Assembly (NCBI GenBank): GCA_041660925.1
Contig: JBAZVI010000003.1
Location: 1 to 64,000, forward strand
DNA length: 64,000 bases
Direction: 5' to 3'
From: Elusimicrobiota bacterium
Lineage (GTDB): Bacteria; Elusimicrobiota; Elusimicrobia; UBA1565
The position numbers were made by a program, and so were the translations under genes. The notes under the pieces are model-generated. The model was not told the origin of the DNA. It ran no database searches and saw nothing but the letters and a program-made list of their open reading frames with translations. Position 1 is the stretch's first letter; each line of letters begins with the position of its first letter. Below are positions 35,934-44,668 of this stretch, in pieces.

Positions 35934-37060
35934 GCGCGGCGCGACGCACCCCGGATTTCGCCGCTCTCGTGCGGCCTCCCGTGCACGGCCTGCCGCCCTG
36001 CGTCCACGGCGCCCCCGGCTCGGGGGAACGCAAGGGGCGGCTCGTCGAGCTCGGGTCGAACCAGAACTTCCTCGGAGCCTCTCCCAAAGCCCTCGCGGAG
36101 TTCCGCCGCGCCGCCCGCGAGGTCCATCGTTATCCCGACTGCGGCAGCATGCTGCTGCGCGAGGGCTTCTCGCGGGCGCACGGCCTCGAGGCGTCCGAGG
36201 TGGTCGTCGGCAGCGGCTCCGACGACGTCCTGCGCATGCTCTGCGCGGCCCTCCTCTCCCCCGAGGACGAGGTCGTCGTCTCCCAGCACGCCTTCATCCG
36301 CTTCAAGCAGCACGCCGCGCTCATGGGCGCGAAGGTCATCGAGGTCCCGATGTCCGACTGGACCCACGACCTCGACACCCTGGCGCGCGCGGCGAGTTCG
36401 CGCACGAAGCTCGTCTTCGTCGCGAACCCCAACAATCCCACGGGGACCTACAACACGCAGGAGGACGTGTCGGCGCTGCTCCGGGCGCTCCCGCCCTCGT
36501 GCGTCCTCGTCCTCGACGAAGCCTACGCCGAGTACGCGGAGGCCTGCCCGGACTACCCGCGCAGCCTCCCCGGCCTCGTGCGCCGGCACCCGAACCTCTT
36601 CGTCGTGCGGTCCTTCTCCAAGGCGTACGGCCTCGCCGGGCTGCGCGTGGGCGTCGGGGTCGGCGACCCCGCCCTCGTCGGCTGGCTCGACCGCGTGCGG
36701 CTCCCCTTCAACGTCACGCTCCCGGCCCAGCGGGCGGCGCTCGCCGCCCTCGCGGACCGCGCCTTCGTCCGCCGCAGCGTGTCCGCCGCGCTGCGCGAGC
36801 GCGAGGCGCTCGGCGCCGACCTGCGCCGCCTGGGGTGCACGACCATCGACTCGGCCGCGAACTTCCTCTTCACGGGCGTCCCCGTCCCGGGCCGCGAGCT
36901 CTCCCGCCGGCTCCTGCGCCGCGGCGTCTCGGTCCGTCCTCTCGACGAGTACGGCCTTCCCGACCACGTGCGGATCAGCGTCGGGAGCGCCGAGGACCGG
37001 CGGCGCCTGCGCGAGGCCCTCGCCGGCGCGCTTTCCGGGAAGGAGGAGGCCCATGGCTGA
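35930..37060 (+). CDS. hisC: Histidinol-phosphate / aromatic aminotransferase (class I/II, HisC-like)
   Basis: 376 residues, PLP-dependent. Motifs: LGSNQNFLG near the N-terminus, NPNNPTGTYN, VLDEAYAEY and the PLP lysine in VRSFSKAYGLAGLRVG; the final arginine motif is HVRISVGSAEDRRRL. The family converts imidazole-acetol phosphate to histidinol phosphate, but outside a his operon it may act on aromatic keto acids. Start 35,930 overlaps the pgeF stop as ATGA, with GGGAGG upstream. Its end overlaps cmk by 8 bp, as in clusters where HisC/TyrA/AroA-type genes precede cmk. Confidence 0.88.
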   Translation: MSAARRTPDFAALVRPPVHGLPPCVHGAPGSGERKGRLVELGSNQNFLGASPKALAEFRRAAREVHRYPDCGSMLLREGFSRAHGLEASEVVVGSGSDDVLRMLCAALLSPEDEVVVSQHAFIRFKQHAALMGAKVIEVPMSDWTHDLDTLARAASSRTKLVFVANPNNPTGTYNTQEDVSALLRALPPSCVLVLDEAYAEYAEACPDYPRSLPGLVRRHPNLFVVRSFSKAYGLAGLRVGVGVGDPALVGWLDRVRLPFNVTLPAQRAALAALADRAFVRRSVSAALREREALGADLRRLGCTTIDSAANFLFTGVPVPGRELSRRLLRRGVSVRPLDEYGLPDHVRISVGSAEDRRRLREALAGALSGKEEAHG

Positions 37061-37748
37061 GCCCCGGCGCTACATCATCGCCCTCGACGGCCCGGCCGGG
37101 GTCGGCAAGTCCACGGTGGGGCGACTCGTCGCCGAGCGCCTGGGCTACCGCTTCATCAACACCGGCGAGATGTACCGGGCGCTGACCTGGCGCGCCCTCG
37201 AGGAGGGCCTCGACCTCGACGACGCCGCCGCCCTCGCGCGCCTGGCGCGCTCGACGCGCTGGGATTTCCGGACCACCGACGACGGCGTCACGCTGCGCAC
37301 CTTCGTCGACGAACGCAACGTCACCGCCCACATCCGCGACGAACGGGTGGGGAAGAACTCCAGCAAGGTCTCCTCGGCCCCCGGCGTGCGGCGCCACCTG
37401 CGCATGCTCCAGCGCCGTCTGGGACGCCGCGGCGGGGTCGTCATGGAGGGGCGCGACATCACGACGGTCGTGTTCCCCAACGCCGATTTCAAGATCTATC
37501 TCGACGCGTCCATCGACGAGCGCGCGCGCCGCCGCACGAAGCAGCTGCGCGCGCAGGGCAAGAAGGCGGATCTCCGGGCGATCCGCGACGCCATCGCCTC
37601 GCGCGACCGGCAGGACAGCGAGCGGAAGATCAACCCCCTGCGCCAGGCCGAGGACGCGATCGTCATCGATTCGACGAAGCTTTCGCTCAAGGAGGTCGCC
37701 GCGTGCATCCTCAGAAGGATACGCGGAGCGCGCTCCACCGGCTCCTGA
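37053..37748 (+). CDS. cmk: Cytidylate kinase
   Basis: 231 residues. Phosphorylates CMP/dCMP with ATP. P-loop LDGPAGVGKSTVGRLVAE, substrate motif NTGEMYRALTW, VVMEGRDITTVVFPNADFK, and the lid DERARRRTKQL, then DRQDSERKINPL. Length matches the family. It lies in the widely conserved cmk-plsC-rpsA order and overlaps plsC by 46 bp. Confidence 0.95.
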   Translation: MAEPRRYIIALDGPAGVGKSTVGRLVAERLGYRFINTGEMYRALTWRALEEGLDLDDAAALARLARSTRWDFRTTDDGVTLRTFVDERNVTAHIRDERVGKNSSKVSSAPGVRRHLRMLQRRLGRRGGVVMEGRDITTVVFPNADFKIYLDASIDERARRRTKQLRAQGKKADLRAIRDAIASRDRQDSERKINPLRQAEDAIVIDSTKLSLKEVAACILRRIRGARSTGS

Positions 37749-38299
37749 CCCGCGCGTTCGGGCTCCTCGCGGGGCTGCGCGGGATGGACGTGCAGGGGCT
37801 CGAGCGCGTGCCGAGGGACGGGCCGGTGATCGTGGCCGCCAACCACGTGTCGCTCTTCGACCCGCCCGTGACGCACGTGGCCGTCTCCCGGGTGCGCTAC
37901 GCGCGCTACCTGGGCAAGGAGGAGCTCTTCCGCATCCCGCCGCTGGGGGCGCTGCTGAAGAACTGCGGCGTCATCCCCCTGGACCGCGGGCGGGGGGACA
38001 TGGCGGCGCTGCGGGTCTCGCTGGGAGTGCTCTCCGGCGGAGGTTGTCTGGTGGTGTACCCGGAGGGGACGCGCTCGCGCGACGGGCGTCCCGGCCGGCC
38101 GAAGGCGGGCGTCGGGCTGCTCGCCAAGCGCACGGGAGCGGTCGTGGTGCCGGTCCGGCTTCGGAACACGGAGCGCTTCTGGATGCGCGGGCCGTGGTCG
38201 GTGCGCTTCGGCACGCCGCTGCGCTACGAGGAAGGGGAGGACCGCGGCGGCGCCCAGCGCTTCGCGGAGCGCGTGATGGACGAGGTCTGGAAGCTTTAG
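37703..38299 (+). CDS. plsC: 1-acyl-sn-glycerol-3-phosphate acyltransferase (PlsC)
   Basis: 198 residues. Acylates lysophosphatidate to phosphatidate at the inner membrane. Catalytic NHVSLFD is the HX4D motif, KNCGVIPLDRGRGD follows, and the substrate motif is VYPEGTRSRDG. GTG start at 37,703 within the cmk end. It complements PlsY and GpsA, encoded at 57-58 kb, giving three steps of phosphatidate synthesis in this window. Confidence 0.92.
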   Translation: MHPQKDTRSALHRLLTRAFGLLAGLRGMDVQGLERVPRDGPVIVAANHVSLFDPPVTHVAVSRVRYARYLGKEELFRIPPLGALLKNCGVIPLDRGRGDMAALRVSLGVLSGGGCLVVYPEGTRSRDGRPGRPKAGVGLLAKRTGAVVVPVRLRNTERFWMRGPWSVRFGTPLRYEEGEDRGGAQRFAERVMDEVWKL

Positions 38300-38332
38300 A
38301 AGGATTTAGAGACGCAGAGAAAGGAAGGAGCG

Positions 38333-39601
38333 ATGAACATGGAAAGGAACAACGGAGACGTCGAGAACCTGCAGGAGCAGTCCGGAGCGGAGGCCTTGGA
38401 GCCCGCCGAGGGGGAGGCCGAGGGACAGTCGATGAAGGAGCTGCTCCAGGAGCAGTCCGATTTCGAGTCGAAGCTCGAGAAGCGCGAGGTCGTCTGGGTG
38501 AAGGTCATCCAGGCCCTGCCCGAGCACGTGCTCGTGGACATCGGCGAGAAGCGCGAGGCGGTCATCCCCGGGAGCGAGTTCCCGGCGGACGAGCGCCCGG
38601 CGGCCGGCCGGCGCGTGCCGGCGGTGCTCGTCAGCCGCGGGCGCGGCGACAAGCCGACGACCCTCTCGACGGCCAAGGCGCGCTGGAAGCTCGGCTGGGA
38701 GCAGGCCGTGAAGGCCTACGAGGAGAAGGCCCGCGTCCGCGGGCGCGTGACCTCGGCCATCAAGGGCGGCTTCCTCGTCGACGTCGGGGGCGTCACGGGC
38801 TTCCTCCCGTCCTCGCTGGCCGACCTGCGGCCCGTGCGCGACCCCAAGACCATGATCGGGACGGGCGTGCGCTGCGTCATCATCGAGCTCAACAAGGACA
38901 AGGGGCAGATCGTCCTCTCCCGGCGCGCCGTGCTGGAGGAGGAGACCACGAAGCGCAAGGCCAAGCTCCTCGACGAGCTCAAGGTCGGCGAGATCCGGAT
39001 CGGGCGCGTCCTGCGCGTCAACGAGAACGGGCTTTTCGTCGACATCGGCGGGCTCGAGGCGCTCGTCCCCACCGCCGAGATCGCCTGGAAGGACGCCGAG
39101 GGCGCCAAGGCGAAGGTCGAGCGCGGCCAGAAGATCCGCGCCCGGGTGCTGCGCATCGAGAAGGAGACCGGCAAGGTCGCACTGGGGGTCAAGCAGCTCA
39201 CCCCGCATCCGGCCGACTCCGTGCGCAAGCGGCATCCCGTGAAATCCATCGTCAAGGGCAAGGTCTCCGAGATCCTCGCCGACGGCGTGCGCGTGAAGCT
39301 CAGCGAGCACGAGAACGCGTTCTGCACGGTCGAGGAGCTCCCGGTCGACGGCGTCGAGCCGCCGCGCGACCGCTTCGAGCGCCGCTCGCGCGACGAGTTC
39401 CGTCCGGTCCTCCCTCCGCTGTGGCCGAAGGTCGGCGAGGAGGTCTCCGGGATCGTCCTCGGCGTCCATCCGACGACCTTCGAGGTGTCGATCTCGATCC
39501 GCCGCTACGAGGCGATCCAGGACCGCAAGCGCGTGGCCCAGTATCTCAAGGCCGCCCCGCCCCTGACCCTCGGGCAGCTGCTCAACCCCGGCGACGAATA
39601 G
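38333..39601 (+). CDS. rpsA: Ribosomal protein S1 (S1-repeat RNA-binding protein)
   Basis: 422 residues with an acidic N-terminal tail and four to five S1/OB repeats: about 50-115 (divergent), 128-200 (KARVRGRVTSAIKGGFLVDV), 215-290 (GEIRIGRVLRVNENGLFVDI), 300-350, and 365-415. Binds mRNA on the 30S subunit and promotes initiation. It is shorter than the six-repeat E. coli protein, as in many phyla. GGAAGGAGCG precedes the ATG. Third gene of cmk-plsC-rpsA. Confidence 0.9.
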   Translation: MNMERNNGDVENLQEQSGAEALEPAEGEAEGQSMKELLQEQSDFESKLEKREVVWVKVIQALPEHVLVDIGEKREAVIPGSEFPADERPAAGRRVPAVLVSRGRGDKPTTLSTAKARWKLGWEQAVKAYEEKARVRGRVTSAIKGGFLVDVGGVTGFLPSSLADLRPVRDPKTMIGTGVRCVIIELNKDKGQIVLSRRAVLEEETTKRKAKLLDELKVGEIRIGRVLRVNENGLFVDIGGLEALVPTAEIAWKDAEGAKAKVERGQKIRARVLRIEKETGKVALGVKQLTPHPADSVRKRHPVKSIVKGKVSEILADGVRVKLSEHENAFCTVEELPVDGVEPPRDRFERRSRDEFRPVLPPLWPKVGEEVSGIVLGVHPTTFEVSISIRRYEAIQDRKRVAQYLKAAPPLTLGQLLNPGDE

Positions 39602-39668
39602 GGTTGAGCGCGTGGACCGCGGCGGCGCGGCGCCTCATGGCGCCCGCCGCCGCGTCGCGTCCGACCGC

Positions 39669-42524
39669 ATGAAGAGAGCCGCTCCCTTCGCTGCGCTTCT
39701 CCTGGGCCTGGCGGCACTCGCCGTCTCCCCGGCGCACGCCCAGTTCGGGCGCAACCAGGTCGTGACCCGCGATTTCGAGTGGAAGGTCGTCTCCACCGAG
39801 CACTTCGACATCCACTATTACGAGGAGTCCGCTCCGATGGTCCCCTTCGCGGCCAGGGTCCTCGAGAGCTCCTACGCGCGCCTGAGCCGGACCCTGCGGA
39901 CCGACTTCAAGGGCGCCCGCAAGCCGTTCTTCCTCTACGGCTCGGCCAACGAGATGCAGCAGTCGAGCATCGTCGACGCGGGCGACGGCACCGGAGGCAT
40001 CACCGAGCCCTTCAAGGACCGCTTCCTCGTCTACCACGACGGCAGCCGGCGCTGGCTCGACACCGTCGCGAGCCACGAACTCGCCCACGTCTTCCAGTTC
40101 CACGTGCTCATCAGCGGCTTCTGGAAGTCCGCGCAGATCCTCAAGACGATCGTCTACCCGCTCTGGTTCATGGAAGGCATGGCGGAGTGGTCCACGAAGG
40201 GCCTCGACGAGACGGCCGGCGAGGTCCTCATGCGCGACGCGGCCACCTCGAAGACCCTCATCCCGCTCTGGAAGCTCGAGCATTTCAGCCACCTCAAGCC
40301 GCACCAGGTCCGCCTCGCCTACGAGAGCGGAGCGAGCGCGCTGGAGTTCATCGAGAGCCAGTACGGCGAAGGGCGCGTCGAGCGCATGCTCAAGCTCTTC
40401 GACTCGAAGTTCGAGAGCGGCGCCGTGCTCCAGGACGTCACCGGACTCGACGTCTTCGCCTTCGACCGCCGCTGGCGGGAGTACCTCGAGGAGCGCTATG
40501 CCGCGCAGGTGCGCCGGGAGCGTCTCCAGGAGCCCGCCGTCTACGGGCGGGTCCTCACGACCGCGCACGACCGCAACATCCCCGAGTCCAACAGCTCGCC
40601 GGTCCCCCTGCCCGGCCGCAAGGCCGTGGCCTATCTCTCGACGAGGGACGGCTTCCCGCCCGCGCTCATGCTCCTCGACCTCTCCTCGGGGAAGACGCGC
40701 ACGCTGCTCGATCTGGAGCCCCGCATCGAGACCGTCGAGCTGGGCCGCTTCGCCGACCTCTCGCGCGTGCTCGCCGCCTCCCCGGACGGCCGCCGACTCG
40801 CGTTCACCGGCAAGCGCAATCACCGGGATTCCCTCTACCTCTACGACCTGGAGACCCGGCGGCTCGAGCGGGTGCCGCTCCCCGGCCTCTCCGACGCCAC
40901 CCAGCCGGCCTTCTCTCCGGACGGACGCAGCGTCGCGCTGGCGGGCATGAAGGAGGCCCTCACGGACCTCTGGCTCCTCGACCTCTCCACGCGCCGGCTG
41001 CGCCGGCTCACCGAGGACCCTCAGGACGACCAGACCCCGTCCTTCAGCCCCGACGGGCGCTCGATCGTCTACACCTCCGAGGCGGAGGTCGAGGGGGACG
41101 CGATGCCTTACCAGCGCCGACTGCGCCGCCTCGACCTCTTCAGCGGCATGAGCGAAGAGCTGAGCGCGCTGCGCGGGGCCGCGCGCGACCCCGTCGTCTC
41201 CCCCGACGGCCGGCGGGTGCTCTTCGCGCTCGAGAAGGACGGCTCTCAGGATCTCCACGAGCTCGAGCTCGCCACGGGCCGCGTCGAGCGCCTGACGCGC
41301 ACGGTGGGCGCCGCCTACACCCCGGCCTACGCCCCGGACGGCTCCATCGCCTTCGCCTCCCTGCGGGGAGGGAGCGTGCAGCTCTACGCGGGCAACCGCG
41401 CGGATTTCCTCTCGGAGCCGGTCCTGAGGGGCAAGCCCGCGCCGGCGGCGCCGACGAGGTCGCCGGCGACCGTCTCCGTCTCGACGACCCCGCTCTTCGG
41501 GTCGGAGCGTGCGTTCCGGGACTCCTTCGGCTCCGACCTCTTCCTGCCCGCGTTCTTCTACTCCTCGAACGGAGGGTTCTTCTGGACGAGCTACTGGCAG
41601 GGCTCGGACATGCTCGGCATCCATCAGGCGCAGGGCCTCATGACCTACGCCTCGGGCGAGGGCTACGTCGATTATCAGGCCGCCTACCAGTACAGCCGCT
41701 GGCGCCCGCGCTTCGTCTTCCAGAGCATGGGGACCGTCTACAACCGCGGCCTCGACACGAGCAAGGGCTGGAACTCCAACGAGTCGGCCCATACGCAGGC
41801 GGCGACGATGGCCTATCCTCTCGACCGGTTCCAGCGCGTCGAGCTGACCGCGGCGGCCGTGACCGACCGCTACAACGACGTCAACAACGGCGAGCGCATC
41901 GTCAACGACGCGCGCATCGCGGCGGCGGCGTACGTCCGCGACACCGTGAAGGGCCGCTACCTCGTGGCCACCGGGGGCTCGCGCCTGCGCCTGGGCTACC
42001 TCGAGTCCCCCCGCGTCCTGGGGGGGAACTTCATCTACCGCACCGCCTCGGTCTACGCTTCGAAGTACGTCCCCACGGGAGGCCTGAGCGCGTTCGCCCT
42101 GCGCGGCTTCGCGGTGCAGAGCGTCGGCCCCCAGACGCCGCAGTACGCGCTGGGCGGCTTCTCCTCCGTCCGCGGCTACGGCTACAGCACGGTGACCGAC
42201 GTCGGCTCGCGCATGGCGCTCGGGACCGCCGAGTGGCGCTTCCCGCTCTGGGGGAACCTCGACTACTACATGTGGTACATGTTCCCGGACTTCTACTTCA
42301 AAGCGGTCAGCGCCGCCGTCTTCACCGACGCGGGCTACGCCTGGGACACTTCCTCGCAGCTCGAGGGCGCGCGCTGGCGGGACGTGCGGCACTCCTACGG
42401 CGCCGGCCTGCGCCTGCACGTCTTCATCCTCCAGCTCTTCCCGCTGGTCGTGCACTTCGACTACGCGCGCCGCACGACGACGCCGGGCGGGGTCTTTTAT
42501 GTCTATCTGGGGCCGATGTTCTGA
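39669..42524 (+). CDS. Fusion: gluzincin metalloprotease-like, TolB/PD40 propeller and Omp85-like outer-membrane barrel
   Basis: 951 residues. Signal peptide (MKRAAPFAALLLGLAALAVS). Residues about 40-290 form a peptidase-MA-like domain with H136-E-L-A-H140 (HExxH zinc motif) and the downstream FMEGMAEWSTKG glutamate motif. Residues about 330-590 hold PD40/TolB-like propeller repeats (AASPDGRRLAFTG, AFSPDGRSVALAG, SFSPDGRSIVYTS, VVSPDGRRVLFA). Residues about 615-951 look like a bacterial surface antigen/Omp85-like barrel with ALGGFSSVRGYGYSTVTDVG, equivalent to the VRGF/Y lid-lock motif, and a terminal aromatic (YVYLGPMF). It probably sits in the outer membrane with protease and propeller in the periplasm or outside. 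Start 39,669 is used because it begins the signal peptide; 11 bp of leader separate the frame from rpsA. Confidence 0.8.
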   Translation: MKRAAPFAALLLGLAALAVSPAHAQFGRNQVVTRDFEWKVVSTEHFDIHYYEESAPMVPFAARVLESSYARLSRTLRTDFKGARKPFFLYGSANEMQQSSIVDAGDGTGGITEPFKDRFLVYHDGSRRWLDTVASHELAHVFQFHVLISGFWKSAQILKTIVYPLWFMEGMAEWSTKGLDETAGEVLMRDAATSKTLIPLWKLEHFSHLKPHQVRLAYESGASALEFIESQYGEGRVERMLKLFDSKFESGAVLQDVTGLDVFAFDRRWREYLEERYAAQVRRERLQEPAVYGRVLTTAHDRNIPESNSSPVPLPGRKAVAYLSTRDGFPPALMLLDLSSGKTRTLLDLEPRIETVELGRFADLSRVLAASPDGRRLAFTGKRNHRDSLYLYDLETRRLERVPLPGLSDATQPAFSPDGRSVALAGMKEALTDLWLLDLSTRRLRRLTEDPQDDQTPSFSPDGRSIVYTSEAEVEGDAMPYQRRLRRLDLFSGMSEELSALRGAARDPVVSPDGRRVLFALEKDGSQDLHELELATGRVERLTRTVGAAYTPAYAPDGSIAFASLRGGSVQLYAGNRADFLSEPVLRGKPAPAAPTRSPATVSVSTTPLFGSERAFRDSFGSDLFLPAFFYSSNGGFFWTSYWQGSDMLGIHQAQGLMTYASGEGYVDYQAAYQYSRWRPRFVFQSMGTVYNRGLDTSKGWNSNESAHTQAATMAYPLDRFQRVELTAAAVTDRYNDVNNGERIVNDARIAAAAYVRDTVKGRYLVATGGSRLRLGYLESPRVLGGNFIYRTASVYASKYVPTGGLSAFALRGFAVQSVGPQTPQYALGGFSSVRGYGYSTVTDVGSRMALGTAEWRFPLWGNLDYYMWYMFPDFYFKAVSAAVFTDAGYAWDTSSQLEGARWRDVRHSYGAGLRLHVFILQLFPLVVHFDYARRTTTPGGVFYVYLGPMF

Positions 42525-42543
42525 CCCCGCCCCCTCACCCCTG

Positions 42544-42568
42544 CCCTCTCTCGCGTGGCGGGAGAGGG
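42544..42568. repeat. Dispersed hairpin element, copy 1
   Basis: CCCTCTCTCGC and GCGGGAGAGGG pair over 11 bp around GTG. A near-identical hairpin occurs at 53,015-53,038. It lies between the fusion gene and lysA; may terminate transcription or be a REP-like element. Confidence 0.6.
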
Positions 42569-42582
42569 GGGACGAAGAGAGC

Positions 42583-42588
42583 TATAAT
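42583..42588 (+). promoter_or_regulatory. -10 box of lysA
   Basis: Perfect TATAAT nine bases before the lysA ATG, without a recognisable -35 box. The transcript would have a very short leader and no Shine-Dalgarno sequence. Confidence 0.5.
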
Positions 42589-42597
42589 CAAAGCGCC

Positions 42598-43842
42598 ATG
42601 AACGAAGTTTTCGAGCGTCGTCGCGGAGTCCTCCACGCGGACGGGGTTTCCGTCGAGCGCATCGCCCGGGCCGCGGGGACGCCGGTCTACGTCTACTCGG
42701 CCTCCGAGATCCGCCGCCGGCTGCGCGCCTTCCGCTCCGCCTTCGCCGCGCGCGAGCATCTCGTCTGCTACGCGCTCAAGGCCAACTCGAACCTGGCCGT
42801 CTGCCGCGTCCTCGCGCGCGAGGGCGCCGGCGCCGACATCGTCTCGGGCGGCGAGCTCGCGCGCGCCCTCGAGGCCGGGATCGAGCCCGGGAGGATCGTC
42901 TACTCCGGAGTCGGCAAGACCGAGAGCGAGATGCGCCGCGCGCTGCGCGCCGGCATCCTCGCCTTCAACGTCGAGTCCGCCGAGGAGGCGGAGGCGCTCG
43001 CGGCGGTCGCGCGGCGTCTGGGGCGCTCTGCGCCCTTCGCCGTGCGTCTGAACCCCGATGTGGACGCGCACACGCACGCCCACGTCACGACCGGGCGCTA
43101 CGGCAACAAGTTCGGGCTCCCGCTGCCGGAAGCCCTGGCGGTCTACCGCCGCTCCCTGCGGACCCGGGGCCTGCGGGCCGTCGGCATCCAGTGCCACATC
43201 GGTTCCCAGGTCCAGCGGGTGGCGCCTTATCGCGCGGCGCTCTCGGCGCTGCTCGAGGCCGTCTCCGCCGTCGAGGCGGCGGGCGTGCGCCTGCGGCACG
43301 TCGACGTCGGCGGCGGCATGGGCATCGCCTATAGCGGAGGGCGTGATATGCGCCCCGAGGAGCTCGCGAAAGTCCTCCTCCCCTCCCTGCGCGGACGCCC
43401 CGACCTTCGCCTTCTGCTCGAGCCGGGCCGCTGGCTCGTCGGGCCGGCCGGCCTCCTGCTCACGAAGGTCCTCTTCCGCAAGAGCGGCGGAGGACGCCGC
43501 TTCCTCATCGTGGACGCGGCGATGAACGACCTCCTGCGCCCGGCGCTCTACGGCGCGCATCACGCGATCGTCCCGGTTCGACAGCGCGCCGGCCGCTGCG
43601 AGCGCAGCGACGTCGTCGGGCCGGTCTGCGAGAGCGCGGACTTCCTCGCCAAGGACCACCTTCTGGCGCCGCAGCGTCCCGGCGACTTCCTCGCCGTCCT
43701 GCAGAGCGGCGCTTACGGCTTCAGCATGAGCTCGCAGTACAACTCCCGTCCGCGCGCCGCCGAGGTCCTCGTCGACGGCGGCCGCTGGCGCGTCGCGCGC
43801 CGGCGCGAGGACTACGAGGACCTCGTCCGCAATGAGCGCTGA
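42598..43842 (+). CDS. lysA: Diaminopimelate decarboxylase
   Basis: 414 residues. PLP enzyme (alanine racemase-like barrel, fold III) that converts meso-DAP to lysine. PLP lysine in VCYALKANSN; HIGSQV, DVGGGMGI and EPGRWLVGPAGLLLT are pyrophosphate/PLP motifs; GPVCESADFLAKD carries the catalytic cysteine and YGFSMSSQYNSRPRAAEV ends the active site. ATG 42,598 is chosen over an upstream frame extension into the hairpin region. Overlaps the methyltransferase by 11 bp. Confidence 0.95.
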   Translation: MNEVFERRRGVLHADGVSVERIARAAGTPVYVYSASEIRRRLRAFRSAFAAREHLVCYALKANSNLAVCRVLAREGAGADIVSGGELARALEAGIEPGRIVYSGVGKTESEMRRALRAGILAFNVESAEEAEALAAVARRLGRSAPFAVRLNPDVDAHTHAHVTTGRYGNKFGLPLPEALAVYRRSLRTRGLRAVGIQCHIGSQVQRVAPYRAALSALLEAVSAVEAAGVRLRHVDVGGGMGIAYSGGRDMRPEELAKVLLPSLRGRPDLRLLLEPGRWLVGPAGLLLTKVLFRKSGGGRRFLIVDAAMNDLLRPALYGAHHAIVPVRQRAGRCERSDVVGPVCESADFLAKDHLLAPQRPGDFLAVLQSGAYGFSMSSQYNSRPRAAEVLVDGGRWRVARRREDYEDLVRNER

Positions 43843-44668
43843 GGTCCCGGTCGAGGCCGGGCTTTACGACGAGCGCTATTACCTGGAGAACTGCGGGGGC
43901 TCGGAGTTCTACGCCCGCTACGGCGCCGAGGTCCTCAAGCCCGCGCTCGCCTACTCGCTGCGCCGCTCCGAGCTGCGCGCGGGGATGCGGGCGCTCGACC
44001 TCGGCTGCGGCCGCGGAGAGCTCCTTCTGCACCTGCGCCGCGCGGGCGTCTTCGCGGTCGGCTCCGACTACGCGCCCGAAGCTCTGAAGCTCGCCCGCCG
44101 GGTCTCCGGCGCGGAGGTCCAGCTCTGCGACGCGAAGCGCCTGCCCTACGCGGACTCCTCCTTCGACCGCGCCTTCTTCATCGGCGTCATCGACCATCTC
44201 CACGACGGGGAGCTCGAGCGCACCTTCGCCGAGCTGGCCCGGGTGCTGCGCGGGGACGGCTTCGTCGTCGTGCACACCTGCGTCAACCGCCTCTACTACA
44301 AGAAGGTCAGCTACCGCTTCCGCCTGCGCGCCGCCCGCCTCCTGCGCCGGCTCGGGCTGCCGGTGAGGGAGCCTTCACCGCCGCGCTCCGACGAGGACGA
44401 GCGCCTGCACGTCAACGAGCACGGCTACGGGGACCTCGCGCGCTTCTTCCGCCGCATCGGCTGGCGCGCCGAGATCGAGCCGCTGCCGAACTACAAGCAC
44501 CGCGTCCGGGAGCTCTACGGGGAGGTCGGAGCCGACTTCCCTCTGCGCGCGGCCCCGCGCTGGCGGACGGCCCTCTATCTCGGCCTGCTCTTCCGGGCGC
44601 CGCTGGACCGCCTCCTCGCCCGGGAATTCCTCGTCCGCGCGCATCCGCCCGCGCGGAGGGGCGGGTGA
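43832..44668 (+). CDS. Class I SAM-dependent methyltransferase
   Basis: 278 residues. SAM motif I is RALDLGCGRGELLLHLRRAG, with an acidic motif II GSDYAPEALKLA and a DRAFFIGVIDHLHDGELERT block as in Methyltransf_11/25 proteins. The C-terminal region is Arg-rich and could bind an anionic substrate. Located between lysA and a YfhO-like membrane protein, with ATG and GTGA overlaps. Substrate cannot be inferred; lipid- or glycan-linked small molecules are possible given the neighbour. Confidence 0.8.
   Translation: MSAEVPVEAGLYDERYYLENCGGSEFYARYGAEVLKPALAYSLRRSELRAGMRALDLGCGRGELLLHLRRAGVFAVGSDYAPEALKLARRVSGAEVQLCDAKRLPYADSSFDRAFFIGVIDHLHDGELERTFAELARVLRGDGFVVVHTCVNRLYYKKVSYRFRLRAARLLRRLGLPVREPSPPRSDEDERLHVNEHGYGDLARFFRRIGWRAEIEPLPNYKHRVRELYGEVGADFPLRAAPRWRTALYLGLLFRAPLDRLLAREFLVRAHPPARRGG

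Noticed and set aside
39582..42455. Minus-strand open frame of 957 codons opposite the protease-barrel fusion
   Set aside because: Low-complexity shadow; the plus strand has recognisable motifs throughout.
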